NCBI RefSeq assembly: GCF_020497125.1
Contig: NC_059082.1
Span: 66,294,948-66,358,947 of the forward strand
From: Mauremys mutica
Lineage: Eukaryota; Chordata; Testudines; Geoemydidae
Direction: 5' to 3'
DNA: 64,000 bases
How positions within the stretch are numbered: the stretch's first letter is position 1; each line of letters begins with the position of its first letter. The notes under the pieces are model-generated. The model had not been told where the DNA came from, made no database searches, and was given only the letters and a program-made list of their open reading frames with translations. This document shows positions 46,243 to 60,500 of the stretch, piece after piece. Position numbers and translations under genes: made by a program.

Positions 46243-47839
46243 TATGCTTTTCAGAAGATGAACTACATATATTTCACAATCTATTTGGGAAGCTTTTATC
46301 AAAGTGATTTGAACACCAAGAATAAATACAAGAAACAAAGGTGTATACCCATAGCAGACGTACATAAGAAGAAGAAAGCAGATGCATTTTCAGACTTGCC
46401 TAGAGGACAATGAGATTCTGTTAGGAATATAAATCCAAGGTGAATTCTCTAAAGTTAGCCCCAAAGTGTCACAAATAAACACAGATGCAAATTATATTTT
46501 GACACAGCTGCAAGACTGCATTTATGGTTGCTAAGTTTCCTCTTTGAAAATCACCCAATTTAAGAATTCCTGCAGTACATGTAATCGTTTCAGAGTAACG
46601 AAAAACAAACAGAACAATGGAACATTTCAGCTGGGATATGAGCAGCTTTGTGTGTTTCTTTCTAATGTACATTTAGCAGAGACATATTAGTAATTACAAG
46701 GAAGAAACTTTTATCTTAACAGTGCTATATTTTACTTGCATGGACACCACACACACATCATAATGCATTTTAATGCATATTCAATTTAAATTATATATTT
46801 TAATTTATAATCAATTTTTAATGAATAATAGAAATCATAAAAATAACCAGCACATAGCATCAAATACAGCCAGGGAGTGCATAAGCCACAAGAGCGCCAT
46901 CATCATTCCATCAATTAGAGGTGAACTGGTAGTAGAAATGCCAAACTTTTCATGAGTATTGCCCAAAAACTCTGAACACTGAGTACTTGAGGCCATATGG
47001 CCAAATCATTAAGACATTCAGGAAAAACTTCCACTGCAGTCATTGGGACTTCATAAAGGCTGCAGAACCAGGCCTATAATCTTCTATGGTATGATTACAA
47101 GAGGAAGGGAGCCTTTGGGTTTCTCCCACACAAGTCTTTTCTCCTTTGGTTGGATCCATATAAAACAACACACTCCTGTAATCACTATACGAAACTTAAG
47201 GTGTCACTTGGATGGTAACCTAGATAACACATTCGCTCTTTGAAAAATCAATTTTGGTTTTTCTATCATTTATTATATACAGATTAACATCCCTGTATTC
47301 AAGCCTAATTATTAAGTTTAAATTGTTGTGTTTTTATTTCAGAAAAAAAATGTAAAATGAAAAAAATTGAACACACGTAGGTAAACACCACCTTTAGAAG
47401 GGCTTGTCTTATGTTCTTAAGCACAGGAAAGAGGAATATTACAAAAGCTAGCAAGGGACAATGGATTTGCACTGTTGTCTTGATTTTTTTTTTGTTAAGT
47501 TTTTATAAGATGCTGTCTCTCTGATTGCCCTCCGTACTTCCCCTCTAGCTATTCTAAAGCTTCTCTGTTCTATCCTCATGCTGCTCTCACACATACTCAG
47601 CTCTCACTAGGACAGCTCTGAGATGCTCACTCTGTTACTTAATGTACCCTCAGGTCACTCTCATCCTCCATCTCAGAAAGCCATGAGCCTGGCCCATGTC
47701 TTTCTCTCCATTTCTCTTAAACTCTTCTGGGACACTTTTCCTACATTCATCCTGAACTCTTCTAGGTTAGTATCTCTGATATCACTACAAGTCTCTATGA
47801 TTCTCTCTCCCTCTAACTCCCCTTAGTGCCATGATACTA
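46243..47839. other. AT-rich intronic sequence
   Basis: No gene or repeat recognised. Confidence 0.55.
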
Positions 47840-48315
47840 CTAAAATGTACTTAGAAAAGAAACAACTAAGAGGGGTACAATAAAGGTCTATTAAATCATT
47901 AATGTTATGGAGAAAGTGAATAGGAAGTGTCATTTATCCCTTATATAAGACAAGAATTAGGTGTCACCCCATGAAATTAATATGCAGCGGTTTAAAACAA
48001 AAACAAGGAAGCACACAGTCAAATTGTGGAATTCATTGCCATGTGATGTTGTGAAGGCCAAAAGTGTAACTGGGTTAAAAAAAAATTAGATAAATTCTTG
48101 GAGGGATAGCTCCATCAGTGGCTATAGCCAAGATGATCAGGGATGCACCCCATGTTCCAGGTGTCCCTAAACTTCCAACTGATGGGATTGGATGACAGGG
48201 GATCATTTGAAATTCCCCTGTTCTGTTCATTCACCTGGCACAGGTCGCTGTCAGAAGACAGGCTACTGGGCTAGATGAACCATTGGTCTGACCTAATATA
48301 GCCATTCTTATGTTT
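47840..48315 (+). mobile_element. CR1-family 3' fragment
   Basis: Diverged CR1 end of ORF2 and 3' UTR (attcattgccatgtgatgtt, then ggctactgggctagatgaac, ending gccattcttatg). Sense orientation, same subfamily as 1846-2080. Confidence 0.7.
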
Positions 48316-49537
48316 ACCTGACAATCCTCCTCCACTCCCTTAGCCTGAGCAACAGCAGAGCTGATATGAGTGGTGGAAGATTGCAGCCCCCTTCTCCTTA
48401 CCACACCATTCAGCTTTAAAAGCACTTTGAGTCTGAATACATTGAAAAATACACCTTTGGAGGGAAGGGGTAAGAGGAGAGGAATGATGGGGAGTGTTTT
48501 AAACAAACAATGTAATGAAAAATATTGTGAGAATGGAGACTAGTCCATCTTAATCAGCAAGGCTGTTGACAGGCACAGAGGTGAGGACGGTAAATTAAGC
48601 TAAAATGACAAGCATGTTTCTTGATAATAATCTCTTGAGGGAGTTCCCTGTTTACAAGGCAGTAACAGTATCCTCAGCAGATAAGCACATTGGCCTTCAA
48701 CCTTATATTATATAGCTCAGAAATGGTTACTACTTTGTAAAAGAAGAAGCACCTTCAAGTAATCAGATAAATATTGAAATATTTTAAGTGAGATTTATGG
48801 AATACTAGATTCATTAGCTGAAGTGTCACTTGTTCAGTAATTACAGCAATGAAAAGCATGACAAATATTAAATTTGCTCTAGAGTTTGTAGCGAAGTGAA
48901 ATCTGGATTCAAAATGTGTGTCTGCAACAATTAATTATATACTCTAGCTGAGAAGTATAACAAGGAAAATAATTTTACTGCAACCATCTTGTTGTTACGT
49001 GACTATGAAAAGAGGCCACAGGTAACTATCACCAGATAAAGGTATAATGTGAATGCAACAAACTTAAAAAAAATATTTACATGGCTTTTTACATTTGTAT
49101 GAACCATGAATACATTAATCAAGGAATGGTTTTGTTGTGGCAAAAAATCAGACAGAGGATCTCTTGGATATGGGATTTACAACACAGTTTTGCAGTAAGC
49201 TGCACAGATTACATACAACCGACATCAAGGATAGTCTAATCAGGCTAACTAGAGAACAAAGTCCACTTAAGATGCCCATGGAGTTCTAACAGATCAGGAT
49301 TACATCAAACAAAGCCCTAATTTGCAGACAAGGACCTAACATTAACGTTCATTTATGTTTAAAATATGAGGGCTCCCTAAACTCCATGTAGTATGGTCTT
49401 CTCCAAATGTGGCTAGCTCTTTTAATGGTGACTAGTCCAAATGGCGGCTCCAGAACCTTCCACTAACAATCTACAGTATTTGTACACGGTGATTTGACGC
49501 ACATGTCTAACACAGAATTTTGAAAACCATCACAAAC
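48316..49537. other. AT-rich intronic sequence
   Basis: No gene or repeat recognised. Confidence 0.55.
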
Positions 49538-49545
49538 CTCATAAG

Positions 49546-50480
49546 CAGGGGTGGCAGGTTAGTATAATTTTTGGTGGTGCCCAAAACGGGTCCAAGTTCC
49601 CCCCACCACCACCACACACACACACCTGCCTAAGGCTCTGGGAGGGAGTTTGAATGCAGGATGGAGATTGAGGTGCAGGCTCTGGGATGGAGTTTGGGTG
49701 CTGAGTGCAGGCTCTGGACTGGGGCAGAGGGTTGGGGTGCAGGAGGGGGTTTGGGATGCAAGCTCTGGGAGAGAGTTTGGGTGCTGGGTGTGGGGGTGCA
49801 GGAGGGAGTTTGGGGTGCTGGGTGCGGGAGGAGGTTTGGGAACTGGGTGCGGGCTCTGGGCTGGGACGGGGGTTGGGTGCAGGAGGAGGTGGGGGTGTGG
49901 GGTGCAGGAGGGGGTTTGGGGCGCAGGCTCTGATAGAGAGTTTGGGTGCAGGAGGGGTGCAGGCTTTAGAAGGGAGTTTGGGTGCTGGGTGCGGGCTCTG
50001 GCCTGGGACAGAGGGTTGGTGTGTGGGAGGGGGTGTAGGGCATCGGGGGGAGCATAGGACTCCCCCCAGCCTTCTGCCTGCCGGCAGCAGTGAGCTCCTG
50101 GGGGAGGCGGGGCACTCCCCGACCCGACAATCAGCCAAGCCCTGCCAGGCTGCTGCTCAGGAGGTCCAGCCAGGATAAGCGCCCCCCCTCCCCAGAGTCG
50201 CCTGCCGGGGTGGGGGGTGGGGTGGCTGCCTCCCTCCTCAGCCTGCCTCCAACGTCGCTCCCTTGTAGCCAGCCACAGCAATGGCCGGCAAGGGAGTGCA
50301 GCGTGGAGTGGCAGGAGGCAGCCACCCGCTGCCCAGGGCAGGTAAGGCTACTTGGGGGAGGGGCACGTGGGGATGGGAATGGGGAAGAGACCCAGGCCTG
50401 AACATTGGTGGAGCCGGGCCCCCAGGTCCTGAATTTGCTGGAGCCTGGGCACCACAGGCCCATACAACTCACTGCCCCTG
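49546..50480. mobile_element. hAT-like element with internal minisatellite, 935 bp
   Basis: Ends caggggtggcaggtt and actgcccctg are imperfect inverted repeats. Flanks ctcataag (49538-49545) and tttataag (50481-50488) agree at 6 of 8 bases, the differences being C/T. The interior (49670-50040) is a G-rich tandem array of the type tgggtgcaggctctgggatggagt. No transposase is present. The long open frames are repeat artefacts. Confidence 0.68.
49670..50040. repeat. Imperfect G-rich minisatellite
   Basis: Units of about 30-50 bp alternate gagtttgggtgc, aggctctggg and caggagggggttt. The array is close to that at 31615-31800. Confidence 0.85.
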
Positions 50481-50549
50481 TTTATAAGTAACTCCAAGCC
50501 CACATATTCTTGTCCTTGCCAAAATAAATCATGGGGAAATTAAAGATCC

Positions 50550-51960
50550 CTAGATATTTACAACCAGAAGGGACCATTATGGTAACCTAAGCTAACCTTC
50601 TGCATAACAGAGGCCAGAGAACGTCATCCAATAATTCTAGCATCAACCCTACAATTTCTCAGATGAATTATAATACATCTTTTTAGAAAGCCGTCCAGCT
50701 GCTGATTTTAAATCTGAAGCCTTCAAGTGACTGAATATCTACTGTATCACATGGTAAATTGTTAGAGTGATTAATTACCCTCTCTGTTAAAAATACGAAC
50801 CTAATCTAAATTTGTCTAGTTTCAGTTTCCAACCACTGGATCTTGTTAAGCCTTTGTCTGCCAGATTAAATAGCTCTCTACTATCAGAAATCTTCTCGCC
50901 ATTTAGGGACTTATAGAACATCTCTTAACCTTCTCTTTGAAAAGGTCAGTAGACTGAGTTTCTTGAATGTCGGCAGGTTTTCCAGACTCAGAATCATTCT
51001 TGCAGCTCTTTTCTAAATGATTCAACATCCTTTTTGAAGTGTACATACCAAAACTCAACTGGATATAGCATTCCTATAATGGTTTCACCAATGTTGCATA
51101 CAGAGGTAATATTAACTGCCTAATTCTACTTGTTATTCTGATTTATACATTCAAGGATCACATTAGCCCTTTATAACCACAGCATTGCACTGGTAGCTCA
51201 CGTTCAGTTGGTTAACTACAATCACCTCTGTCCTCTCCAAAGTCATGGCTTTCCAGGATACAGCTACCCAGCCTGTAAATGTGATATAAGTTATTTGTTC
51301 CTAGATATATGATCTGTCATTTGGCTATTTTATAATGCATGTTGTTCAAATGATCTGTTTAACAAGAAACCTATACCCCACTGTATAAGTGACCTGCCTT
51401 TATCACTATTTACTACTCTACCAATTTTGTGGTACCTGCAAATTTTACCAGCTATGATTTTATAAATTCTCCCTGATCATTGAAACAGATATTGAATATA
51501 ATTGGGCCAAGAACAGATCCCTACAGAACCCACCAGAATATACCCATTGGGTTATGATTCCGCCCCATTACAATTACTTTTTAAGATATATCTGTTAGCC
51601 AGCTTTTAATCCATTTAATGCTTGCTGCATTCGTTTTTTAAAATCAGACTGTTGCACAGTACTAATTAAAATGCCTTACAGAAGTTAAGTATATTAGGTC
51701 AACAGAACCTTTATCAGCCAAAATTTTACTCTCAAAAAATATCAAGTTTGTTTGACTGAGACCCATTTTTCATAAAAACATGTTTATTGGCATTAACTAT
51801 GTTATTGTTCTTTATTCTTCACTGATTGCTTGTTTCAACCTTTACATGGGTTTTGCCAAGGGTTGATGTCAGCCCTATAGTTACCTGAGTAATTCCATTT
51901 TCCCTTTTTAAATATTAGCACAAATTTAACTTTTTTCCCCAGACTTCTGGAACTTTAATA
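50550..51960 (-). mobile_element. Old CR1 LINE, antisense, strongly diverged
   Basis: The order of decayed motifs on the minus strand follows CR1 RT: a gggccaagaacagatccctac block (the usual SVLGP region in antisense) near 51500, tgcaaattttacc (FAD region) near 51435, then thumb remnants to 50900 and tail near 50560. Many stops in all frames. Confidence 0.65.
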
Positions 51961-52820
51961 ATATTCCAAAATTTATTGAAATCAACACCAATTATTTTAT
52001 TAATTCATGTGTTTCTATATGCAATTCATTCACTAAACTTAAAGATGGAAGCAAGTTCTGAAAGATTGCTTAATGGAAGAATATACACTTCGACTTTTAA
52101 CACACTACAACTTAGAGGCAACACGATTTTGATAAGCTACCTGTACTTATTATACTCAACTGAAAGAACTCAAGTATTCAAATGTGTAGAATTTAGATGA
52201 TATTTTAGAAAACTGCCAGAATAAAAGAAAAAAAATAAAAGTAAATTTCAAAGGTATTCTAAGGACCACTTCTATTTTAACAGGGGAACAAATATCTTTT
52301 GATGAGATTTTGTCTTGTTCCTTGTGGAGATGTACCAGTGATGAAGAGACAAGCACAGATACCTAATTCTACTCAAATCCATAAGCCTCAAACTTCAATG
52401 TACTATGAGAAAAGAGTGGATAAAAAAACTGATTGAAACTAATACAATTTAGGTAAGAAGAGAACAAAAGGAAAGGCGACAAGGAACAAAAAATGCTCAG
52501 TTCATAAAGGAAAACAAAGAATTCTCAGTACACAATAAGAAGAGAAACTTTCAGCAGATGGGGAAGTTGCCTCAGTACAAAGTGATCAGCCCAAGAGCCG
52601 GAAAGAATCTCTCAATACCAGCACTGCTCTGCAAGATGCTGCTGCTACCAAATCTCCTACTTGAGTTGGTAAGATCGTCTTGTATATGCCAAGGGGTAGG
52701 TTAACTTCATTGATGACATGGGTTTAACTGGATATTAAAGGTTTATCATAACGGAAGGTTTATTAACAGCTTCTCCTGTTAAACATTAAAGAGTTGGACA
52801 TCATATTCCCCCACCCCCCA
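51961..52820. other. AT-rich intronic sequence
   Basis: No gene or repeat recognised. Confidence 0.55.
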
Positions 52821-52976
52821 TCAGTGTTTCTCAACCTGCAGCCCGTGGGCCACTTTCGGCCCAATCAGCACAGAGTTGCAGCCCATATGACATCCTTGGT
52901 GCCATACAGGTAGTATTGGATACGGCCCACATAACACATTGTGGGCTGCATATGGTAAATAGGTTGAGAACCACTG
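52821..52976. mobile_element. hAT MITE, 156 bp
   Basis: cagtgtttctcaacctgc and aggttgagaaccactg form the inverted ends. No matching 8-bp flanks could be read, perhaps because the right side abuts a CT/AT microsatellite. Confidence 0.7.
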
Positions 52977-53023
52977 CTCTCTCTCTCTATATATATATAT
53001 ATATACGCACAACACACACACAG
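52977..53023. repeat. Compound CT/AT/CA microsatellite
   Basis: ctctctctctat, then about ten AT units, then a short CA run. Confidence 0.9.
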
Positions 53024-54429
53024 AGACTGCATGTATTGGAGATTCTTCATTTTCAACAATCTGCTAGTTTCAAATCACCCTTTAAGCAAATTTGTGAGTT
53101 ACCATATTCCAGCTTTTTGTTATGTCTTTCCACTACAGAGTTTAATCTTCAATATTCTCTGTCCCTCTGTGCTCTGGGAAGTGATCGAGGAAGGACATGA
53201 AGATGCACAAAACCTGGCAGCTCTGGCTCAGGTGGGTAGGGTTCAGGGGTGTCTTCGGTATAGCTGGGTGGGTGAATCTGAGTGGGTGGCTTCTGGAGGT
53301 ATATGGGTACTAAGACTTCTGGGGAGGCAGGGATGGGCTAGGGGGCTGTTGACATAGCTAGAGGTGGGTATTTGTTGCTGCTGGGTTGTGCTGGAGGAGC
53401 GGAGGTTGGTGCACCTGACTGAGGGATATGTGTGTGTGTGTGGACAAGAGAAAGGGAGCTTGGGGCTCATACTGGGCCTCTTAATTTTTGCCACTGCTGT
53501 CTCCTGAGTGCTCGTACCTGGCTGTACTCAGCAGGAGGAAGAACAAGAGGCAGCGCTTGGCTGTCTTCTCAATAGCACCACAGAAACACTTGGTGGCCAA
53601 AAAGCAGAATTGAATGCAACTGCCTGCAGCCTTCCTGCAGCTCAGCCAAAAGAGTGACATTCAGGCTGAAAACTGATTCAGTTTCTTATTTCTGCTTCAT
53701 GCACCGTCCCAAAGGACATGGAAATGTCATCCCATCCACCTGTACAATTCAATGCAAAAGCTTCAACGTAATTTACAAGTACTGTTCTTATTAATATCTG
53801 GAGGTGCCAAATTATCTATATTAGTTACAAACTGTTATGGCAATAAAAAAGAGACGTCCTGTACAATTAGGAAAAAATAATTTTTATTTCTTATGAAAAG
53901 CACTAGGGCTTACAATGACTTAAGAACCACCTGCATATTTGAAGTCAACAACTCCAATTCCTGAGTTTAACCTTTAAAGCAAAAATAACACACACTGAGT
54001 ATAAACAATTTTTCTTTGAACAGGTTGCCATGCTGTCAGATTCAGCTACATATTTGTTACAACTATGCAAACTCAAAGGGCCAAAAGTCAAGTGAGAGCA
54101 ATATGCTTCCCTAAATGTGTATGTACACATTTGCTCCTCCATGTGGTAATTTAATCCTTCTCACCAACTAAATGGCTGCACTGAGGTTGTATTTTTAAAA
54201 TTACCAAATTCTTCTCTACTGTTTTAGTGAGATTTTGAAAAAAGGAATTACCTCTGATTTTAAAGAACAAGTAAGTGTTCATTTGATAAGGACCTATGTT
54301 ATTTTCCCCAATACACATATATGTGCGCACGAATGGAGTCCTATGTCATGGCTTGGGCTAGAGATTCCACCACTACTTCTCTGGCTGATAAGATCAAAGG
54401 TGAAAAAGGGAATAGTAGGCTCCTCTGAG
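53024..54429. other. Intronic sequence
   Basis: A G-rich stretch at 53220-53460 could be an unclassified repeat. No gene recognised. Confidence 0.5.
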
Positions 54430-55073
54430 CACTGGTTCTCAAACTTTTTTTTCCGCAGACGACTTGAAAATTGCTGAGGTCTCGGCAGACCACGTAATGA
54501 TCTTTTTAAATACTGTTTGTACCATTAGCTAACTATTGTAAAGCGCTTTGGATAAAAGTGCTATATAAAAAAAACTTAATTATTAACTTTTTTTGTTCTA
54601 CAAATAAAAGCACACAACTCATATTTTAATATCAGTAGTCGTCCCTTTCTAATGTGATGGATGTGCCCTTTTTCCCCCACCACAGCAGCCCCTGAGTTGG
54701 GGCTGGGAAGGAGGGGGGTCTCTTCCCAGCAGCCACAGCCCTGGAGCTGGGGAAAGTTGCTTCTTTCTCTGGCCGTTGCAGCCCTGCACATCCCAAATTC
54801 CCCCCACTCCCTCTTCTCACCCCACTGCCCCCTCCCACCTACTCCCTTTTCCCCTCAAGGTCACCACATCACCTTACATGTGCATCATCTCCAGGATCCA
54901 GGCACCTAATTAGTGGAGCCACACCTGCACGGCTCCACTAATTAGGTGGGTGGCCCTTCATTTTCTTGTGTGCAGCCGCCCAGGTGCGCACCTTAGAGGG
55001 AACTATCCGCAGATCACCTGAATGGAGCTCACGGACCACTGGGGGTCCTCAGACCACAGTCTGAGAACCTCTT
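54430..55073. mobile_element. hAT-like MITE, about 640 bp
   Basis: Left end cactggttctcaaactttt and right end agtctgagaacct are imperfect inverted repeats of the same terminal type as 19553-19857. The duplication is not clear. A palindrome, ggtgtggctccactaattagg and inverse, lies near 54905-54945. Confidence 0.6.
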
Positions 55074-56571
55074 CTTTAGCGGCTACATTTTTTAAAAAGG
55101 AGGTTTCCTCCATGAGGCTAATTTGCAAAATACCAACAGAATAACCAGCATTTGTCTAGGAAAAAAGCCCTTTGTGAAGGTTGAGAACCTGAGAACATGA
55201 ATTCCTTTGATACAAGTGGTTCTGTCTATGGAACAGCACTCTCATGGATTTTCAGTATAAAAATAGTACGTTATTTCCCAAGTGTTAAAGATTCCACACC
55301 TAAACAGTCAGTACAGCAGGGCATCATGATTAGCAACTAATGTTAGCCATTGAGATTACTAAATTGGGGTAGTTTTTACAATTCAATTGAGTGATATAAA
55401 ACATGTGATTCCTATTAATCTTAAAGTGAGTATTATGGATATAAATTGATAGTCTCAAATAGATTTATGATTCCCCAGCCCTCCATCCCACTATACCTAA
55501 ATTCAGCTATTTAAATTGAACATATACTTTTGGCTGCTATGTTTGCTGCTCCTGTTTTTATATTCTTTAAAATTGATGACAAGTAAATGCTATTAGTTAA
55601 CTAAAGCTGCAGGAATACAATGAAACTTCAACCTACAGACCTCATATAGACCTCAAACTAAAATCTTCCATTTCTAAAAGGATCACTACTGCAGCACTTT
55701 CAAACTCTTGTGTGCATTGAGAATCCTCCTGATATTTCTAATCTTTAGGAGTATACTCTTGAGTTGCCCAATGGTATAAGAAATTGCCTACCTAGCTTCA
55801 GGACATTTTTACCATTTTTATTCTGGAGCTTAGCTCCTTGCCTGCTAATGCAAAGCTGTGAAGAATATCATAGCTTTTCTTGTGGCTAGCAGAGATACAC
55901 TGATTTTGAACCTACATCCTAAACATACTAAAAAGAAAAGCTCTGAAAATGTCCTTGATATTTCGTTACAATAACATAATTCTATAACAAAATTCCCACT
56001 GTCCTTGCACCCTACTCTTCTCACTCCTGACACTCCTCATGGAGTAGATGGTGCAAAGAAGCAACTAAAAATGCTGCACTTAGTATCAATAACTTCTGTT
56101 GGCTTACCAAATGCAAAAACTACAACTGGTTTTAGACAGGTGCAAATATCCCCATACCTTTGGTATTCCAATCTCTATGCTTTCCCATCTCCATGTTCAG
56201 GGGGCGGGGCTTCTGCAGTCTTGGGGTAAAAGAAGAAGCATGCTGTTTTGATTCCCTGTAGCAAGGTCTGATGACCAGCTTGCCTAGCGGTCAACATGTG
56301 GCCTTATGGTTTCTGCCAGTCCAATAGTCCCAGTGGGGGCCCCAGCTGAGGCCTCAATCACTCCTTCATGCTCAGATTGCTCCCCTGAATTCAGTCACTA
56401 TAAATGAGCAGGGGAGGACAAGTTAGGGGGACTCAGGCCCACCCATTCCACTGAGTCCTGACCCAGGGCCCTATAGGTATATCAAAGTATCCAGCCCAGT
56501 TACTGAGCTACCCCAAATTTTGTTTCCACAGGTCACTTCCCACCAGTCTGGAGCAGACTCTCCTCAGTTTC
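55074..56571. other. Intronic sequence
   Basis: The GC-richer block 56200-56570 and its apparent continuation at 57291-57530 may be one unclassified repeat into which the two Harbinger MITEs inserted. No gene seen. Confidence 0.4.
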
Positions 56572-56574
56572 TTA

Positions 56575-56976
56575 GGTCTGGTCTATACTGTATGATGAGG
56601 TCAACGTTAGCTGCCTTGTGTTGACCTACCTGTGGAAGTGTCTCAATTTACATTAGCGCCTGCTGGCATAAGTGTCTCTCTACATCCATTTAGTGACACC
56701 ACCTCCCTGAGCGGGACAGAGTCACAGCTGATGTAATCAGTTTGATGCAGATTCAGGGTAGACACTGTGTTGCTTACATCAACAGTGACTGGCTTTCAGG
56801 AGCAGACCCATAATGCCCCCCACTGACAATACAATCAACATAAGTGGTCCTGGTGAGGACCTGCACAGCTGACACAAGGAGTCCAGTGTACACACACACA
56901 CAAGTGATTTAATAAGTGTGGTAGCTGTATGCTGACATAAGTTAGGTCAACATAATGTTGTAGTGTACACATGGCC
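56575..56976. mobile_element. Harbinger MITE, 402 bp
   Basis: Ends ggtctggtctatactgta and agtgtacacatggcc with TTA duplications at 56572-56574 and 56977-56979. Confidence 0.8.
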
Positions 56977-57009
56977 TTAGTATCCTGTTCAGTCAGTCTC
57001 TCTCTCATA

Positions 57010-57287
57010 GGCTTATCTATACTTACAGTATTGCAGTGGCACAGCTGCACCACTGTAGTGCTTAGTGAAGATGCTACCTATGCTGACAGGACAGCTTCTC
57101 CCATTGGCGTAGGTACTCCACCTTCCTGAGAGGCACTTGCTATTTGATGGGAAAAGCCCTCCTGTCAACCTAGCACTATCTGCAATGGGAGTTAGGTCAG
57201 TATAACTGGGTTGCTCAGGAATGTGGATTTTCCACACCATTGAGCAATGTAGTTATACCAACATAAGTTTATAGTACAGACCAGGGC
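57010..57287. mobile_element. Second Harbinger MITE, 278 bp
   Basis: Ends ggcttatctatacttac and agtacagaccagggc. The flanks ata and tta differ by one base. It lies 33 bp after the previous MITE. Confidence 0.65.
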
Positions 57288-57530
57288 TTAGAGCTTTCAA
57301 CTCCTAAAGAAAAGTGGGTAGGGATCCAAGCCCCTGCTGGTAGAGCAGCCTTCAACATAGTTTTCAGCCTTGTTTCCTGGAAAACATGGAACTCATTCCC
57401 CCTTCTCCTAGACTACCAGTGTCCTTTTAAATTGTTTCTCCACTGGGCACATGTCTTGTACCTAATGAAGGGCAGGGCCTCCCTACCCAAATAATACTCT
57501 GCTCCTTGCCCTGATTCAGCATGGGGCCTT

Positions 57531-60500
57531 TGGACCCCATCATATTCCCTCAAGTTCTTCTGCACAGTTTGAGGTTCTTTGCAATTCTTTTCATCCTCAT
57601 TTGCTCATTTCCAATGCCACATGCAGCTGTGGAGGACTTCGGTGTATTTCAGTACCCTGGTTTCCTTATTTTTTGTCAAGAACTCAGCATTTTTTTATTT
57701 TTTTGAGGGGGAAGGGGAACCAGAAAGTACAGGAGCAGTTCTAACGTAAAGCTGTGGAGAATCAGCCATAGCAGAGTTCTGCTCTGTCACACACTCTCTC
57801 CTCTCCATCACACGCATGGAATGCCCAATATGCTGAGAGGGAGGAAATGGCTGGCACAGGAGGCAGCAGGGCCAACTCCACCAGCTTTCTGGAAACAGAA
57901 TGCAGCAGGAATCTCTGCTGACTGTTTCCTGCTGTAAGGTACTTTGCACTGCTTATGTAGTGTAAAGCAGTATGAACAGTTCAGAGACTTCAGCCCTAAA
58001 TTTTCATAGCTATTTAAAAATTATACAAAAAACTTCTGACTGGTCCTGACTATAAAAACTGGGAATATCTCAAAGTTGCCAAGAATTTAAAGGTGAATAC
58101 AGGAAGTTAATTGTTTGTTAACTTAGAGTATTGTCTTCACTAGAAATTAGGCCATGTTAGAATATGAACTTTAACATTGCGCATGCTACCATGACTCTGA
58201 ACACATCTATGGTGTCAGCATAGCCTGGGACAAGTTACGTTTAACATTGTGGCAGCTACTGGGACCATGCTGTAACACAACCAAATTTTCGAAACAAGCC
58301 ATCGGGGAGTTGATATCTACTAAGTGAAGACCATCAAGTACTGTCTTCCTCTTTTGAACGGGCAACCTCTCAACCACAGTTCACAGTGCTCAAAATTAAC
58401 TAATGTGCAGATGACTAACTCAAGAATTCTGTATCCATTCAGTGTTTTTTGCATAATTTTCAATCTCTGCAGACTGCAGTAGCCTAGATAGGCTATGATA
58501 TTTTACAGCATGCCTATGAAAACGACATTCAAATTTGCCAAAAAGATAGGAAATCTAGCTTCTAGTAAGTGGACCAGAGCATTACAACACACAAAGATAA
58601 ATGTTTTTTTGTAATTAATACAACAGGATCCTGATTATCTGAACCCCAGTTTCTGAACTCCCCAACTGCCAACTTTTCTATCAAACAATTTATATCCATT
58701 TGTACAATTAATTGGTACTAATTGCTTTCTGCTTATAAAACACTTAGAGCAATTATCTATTTGCTTTCTTTTATTCTTGTTGAAAAGGCATGCAAGTGAA
58801 AACAGGCTGCTTTGACCTTATGACAAAAATTGTAGAGAAGAGTGGACATGGGGGAAAGCAGTACTGGGTAAATCTACAATTACAGACAACAAGGAGGTTG
58901 AAGAAAAATATAAAGATTTTTCTATGTTGATGGAGACCTTCCAGATGTCAGAGCAGTGGTGGAATTATGCATCTGTTGCCCTGTTTCCCAATACAACATC
59001 AAATCTGAATGCCTGTGACTAAGGAAGGTTTTATTTTTTGTTATAATTTCCTTTAAAAACATCATAGTTTTAAAATGTCCTCTCAGAAAACAACAACAAA
59101 ACACCAATGAATAAAGTCATCGAGGGCCTCAATCTTAAAATTGTCATTTATGGGTTTGCAAATTCTAAGCTAAAACCATAAGATTGGGGCTGAAACAAGA
59201 TGGAGGATGCTGACCTCCTGTGAGAAAACGAAAAATCTCCTTTCTTCCAGTTACCAATGAAGAAGTCAAGCGGGCGTTGACGACAACAACAATTAGCACG
59301 AACATGAACATCTCTTTGAGGGGTCATTTGTAAATGAGGCATGGGACAGATAGGGAGAGTTTATTAATAAAGATGAATATGCTAGTTAGAAGGAAAGGCA
59401 CTCAACTTTTGAAGTAATGCTTACATACTATGAAGCTGTTGAGCACTTTGAAAAATGCCTGCTGTACATGAATAGCCAAAGTGACTGCTGTACCTCCTCA
59501 GTTTATGTTCCTGTATATTCAACTATGCCTTCAAAATAGCTTTGATAAAAAAAATCTCAGATTTTTGCCAAAAAATAAACAACCTTTCCTAGTGCAGCAA
59601 TTTTTATGCATTTGATAGCATCACAGTGAGTAGCAAGGAGGCAGCTCTGTTTCTATCTTAATTGCCATCACTTACAGTGTTTTTCCTCCATTGCCGCCTA
59701 ATTAAACAAACTCCCTACAATTCAAACAAATATAAAGTCATCCACGCTGTTTGGAAGGTCAGGATTTTACTTATTCTTCCACTGAATTTTCTCTCTCAAT
59801 TCACAGATGTTGCCATTTCTGTATAAGCATTCCCACAATTTTCCTTTTTTCTTTATATCTTTTTATTCTGTCTGCTGCTCAACTTGATAAATATCTATTT
59901 TGCCTTGAAAAGCCTTTGTATTTTTTCTCCTCTTAGCAGAATCCCCCAGTTGCTGCTACCAGTTAAATAATTCACACAAACATACTCATTTTTGTCCATA
60001 TCTGCTCACTCATAGATTAACATCCTTAGGTTGCTCTCCTCATGTGTCTTCTCACTTTGAGCTTTCACTAACATTATTATATATAGGATCTCATTTTCAG
60101 ACATACCATGGACCTGCCTCTCCTATTTACTGTAGGGGGAATAATAAGCTGTTAGCACTTTTGAAAATTAACTTCACCCAAGATCTACAGTTTTAATTTC
60201 TTCTCATTTTTATCATAGCTTTTATGCACATCCATATTCATGATATCTTTTCTTGCTCAGAATTAAATAATACATCCAATTTCCCTTTTGTACCTCTCTG
60301 ATATTATCCAGATTATCTGAGGTGAAGTTTCAGCTCTGTCAGAAGTAGCCGATGATCTGCATCAATACTAACATTAAACAGTTTTACATTTGAAAATTGT
60401 CGTTTTTCCATCTCCTCAGTGCAATGATTTCATTGATACATTGATTTCCCTTGTCACCAACATCAAGTGATATAAATGCATTTCCACGTTCCGTGATGGG

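Noticed and set aside
45823..46413. Frames of 97-180 codons on both strands
   Set aside because: They read through a palindromic hAT element, which gives mirror-image frames on both strands.
49539..50281. Overlapping open frames of 90-240 codons
   Set aside because: They coincide with the G-rich minisatellite of a hAT-like element and have no family motifs.
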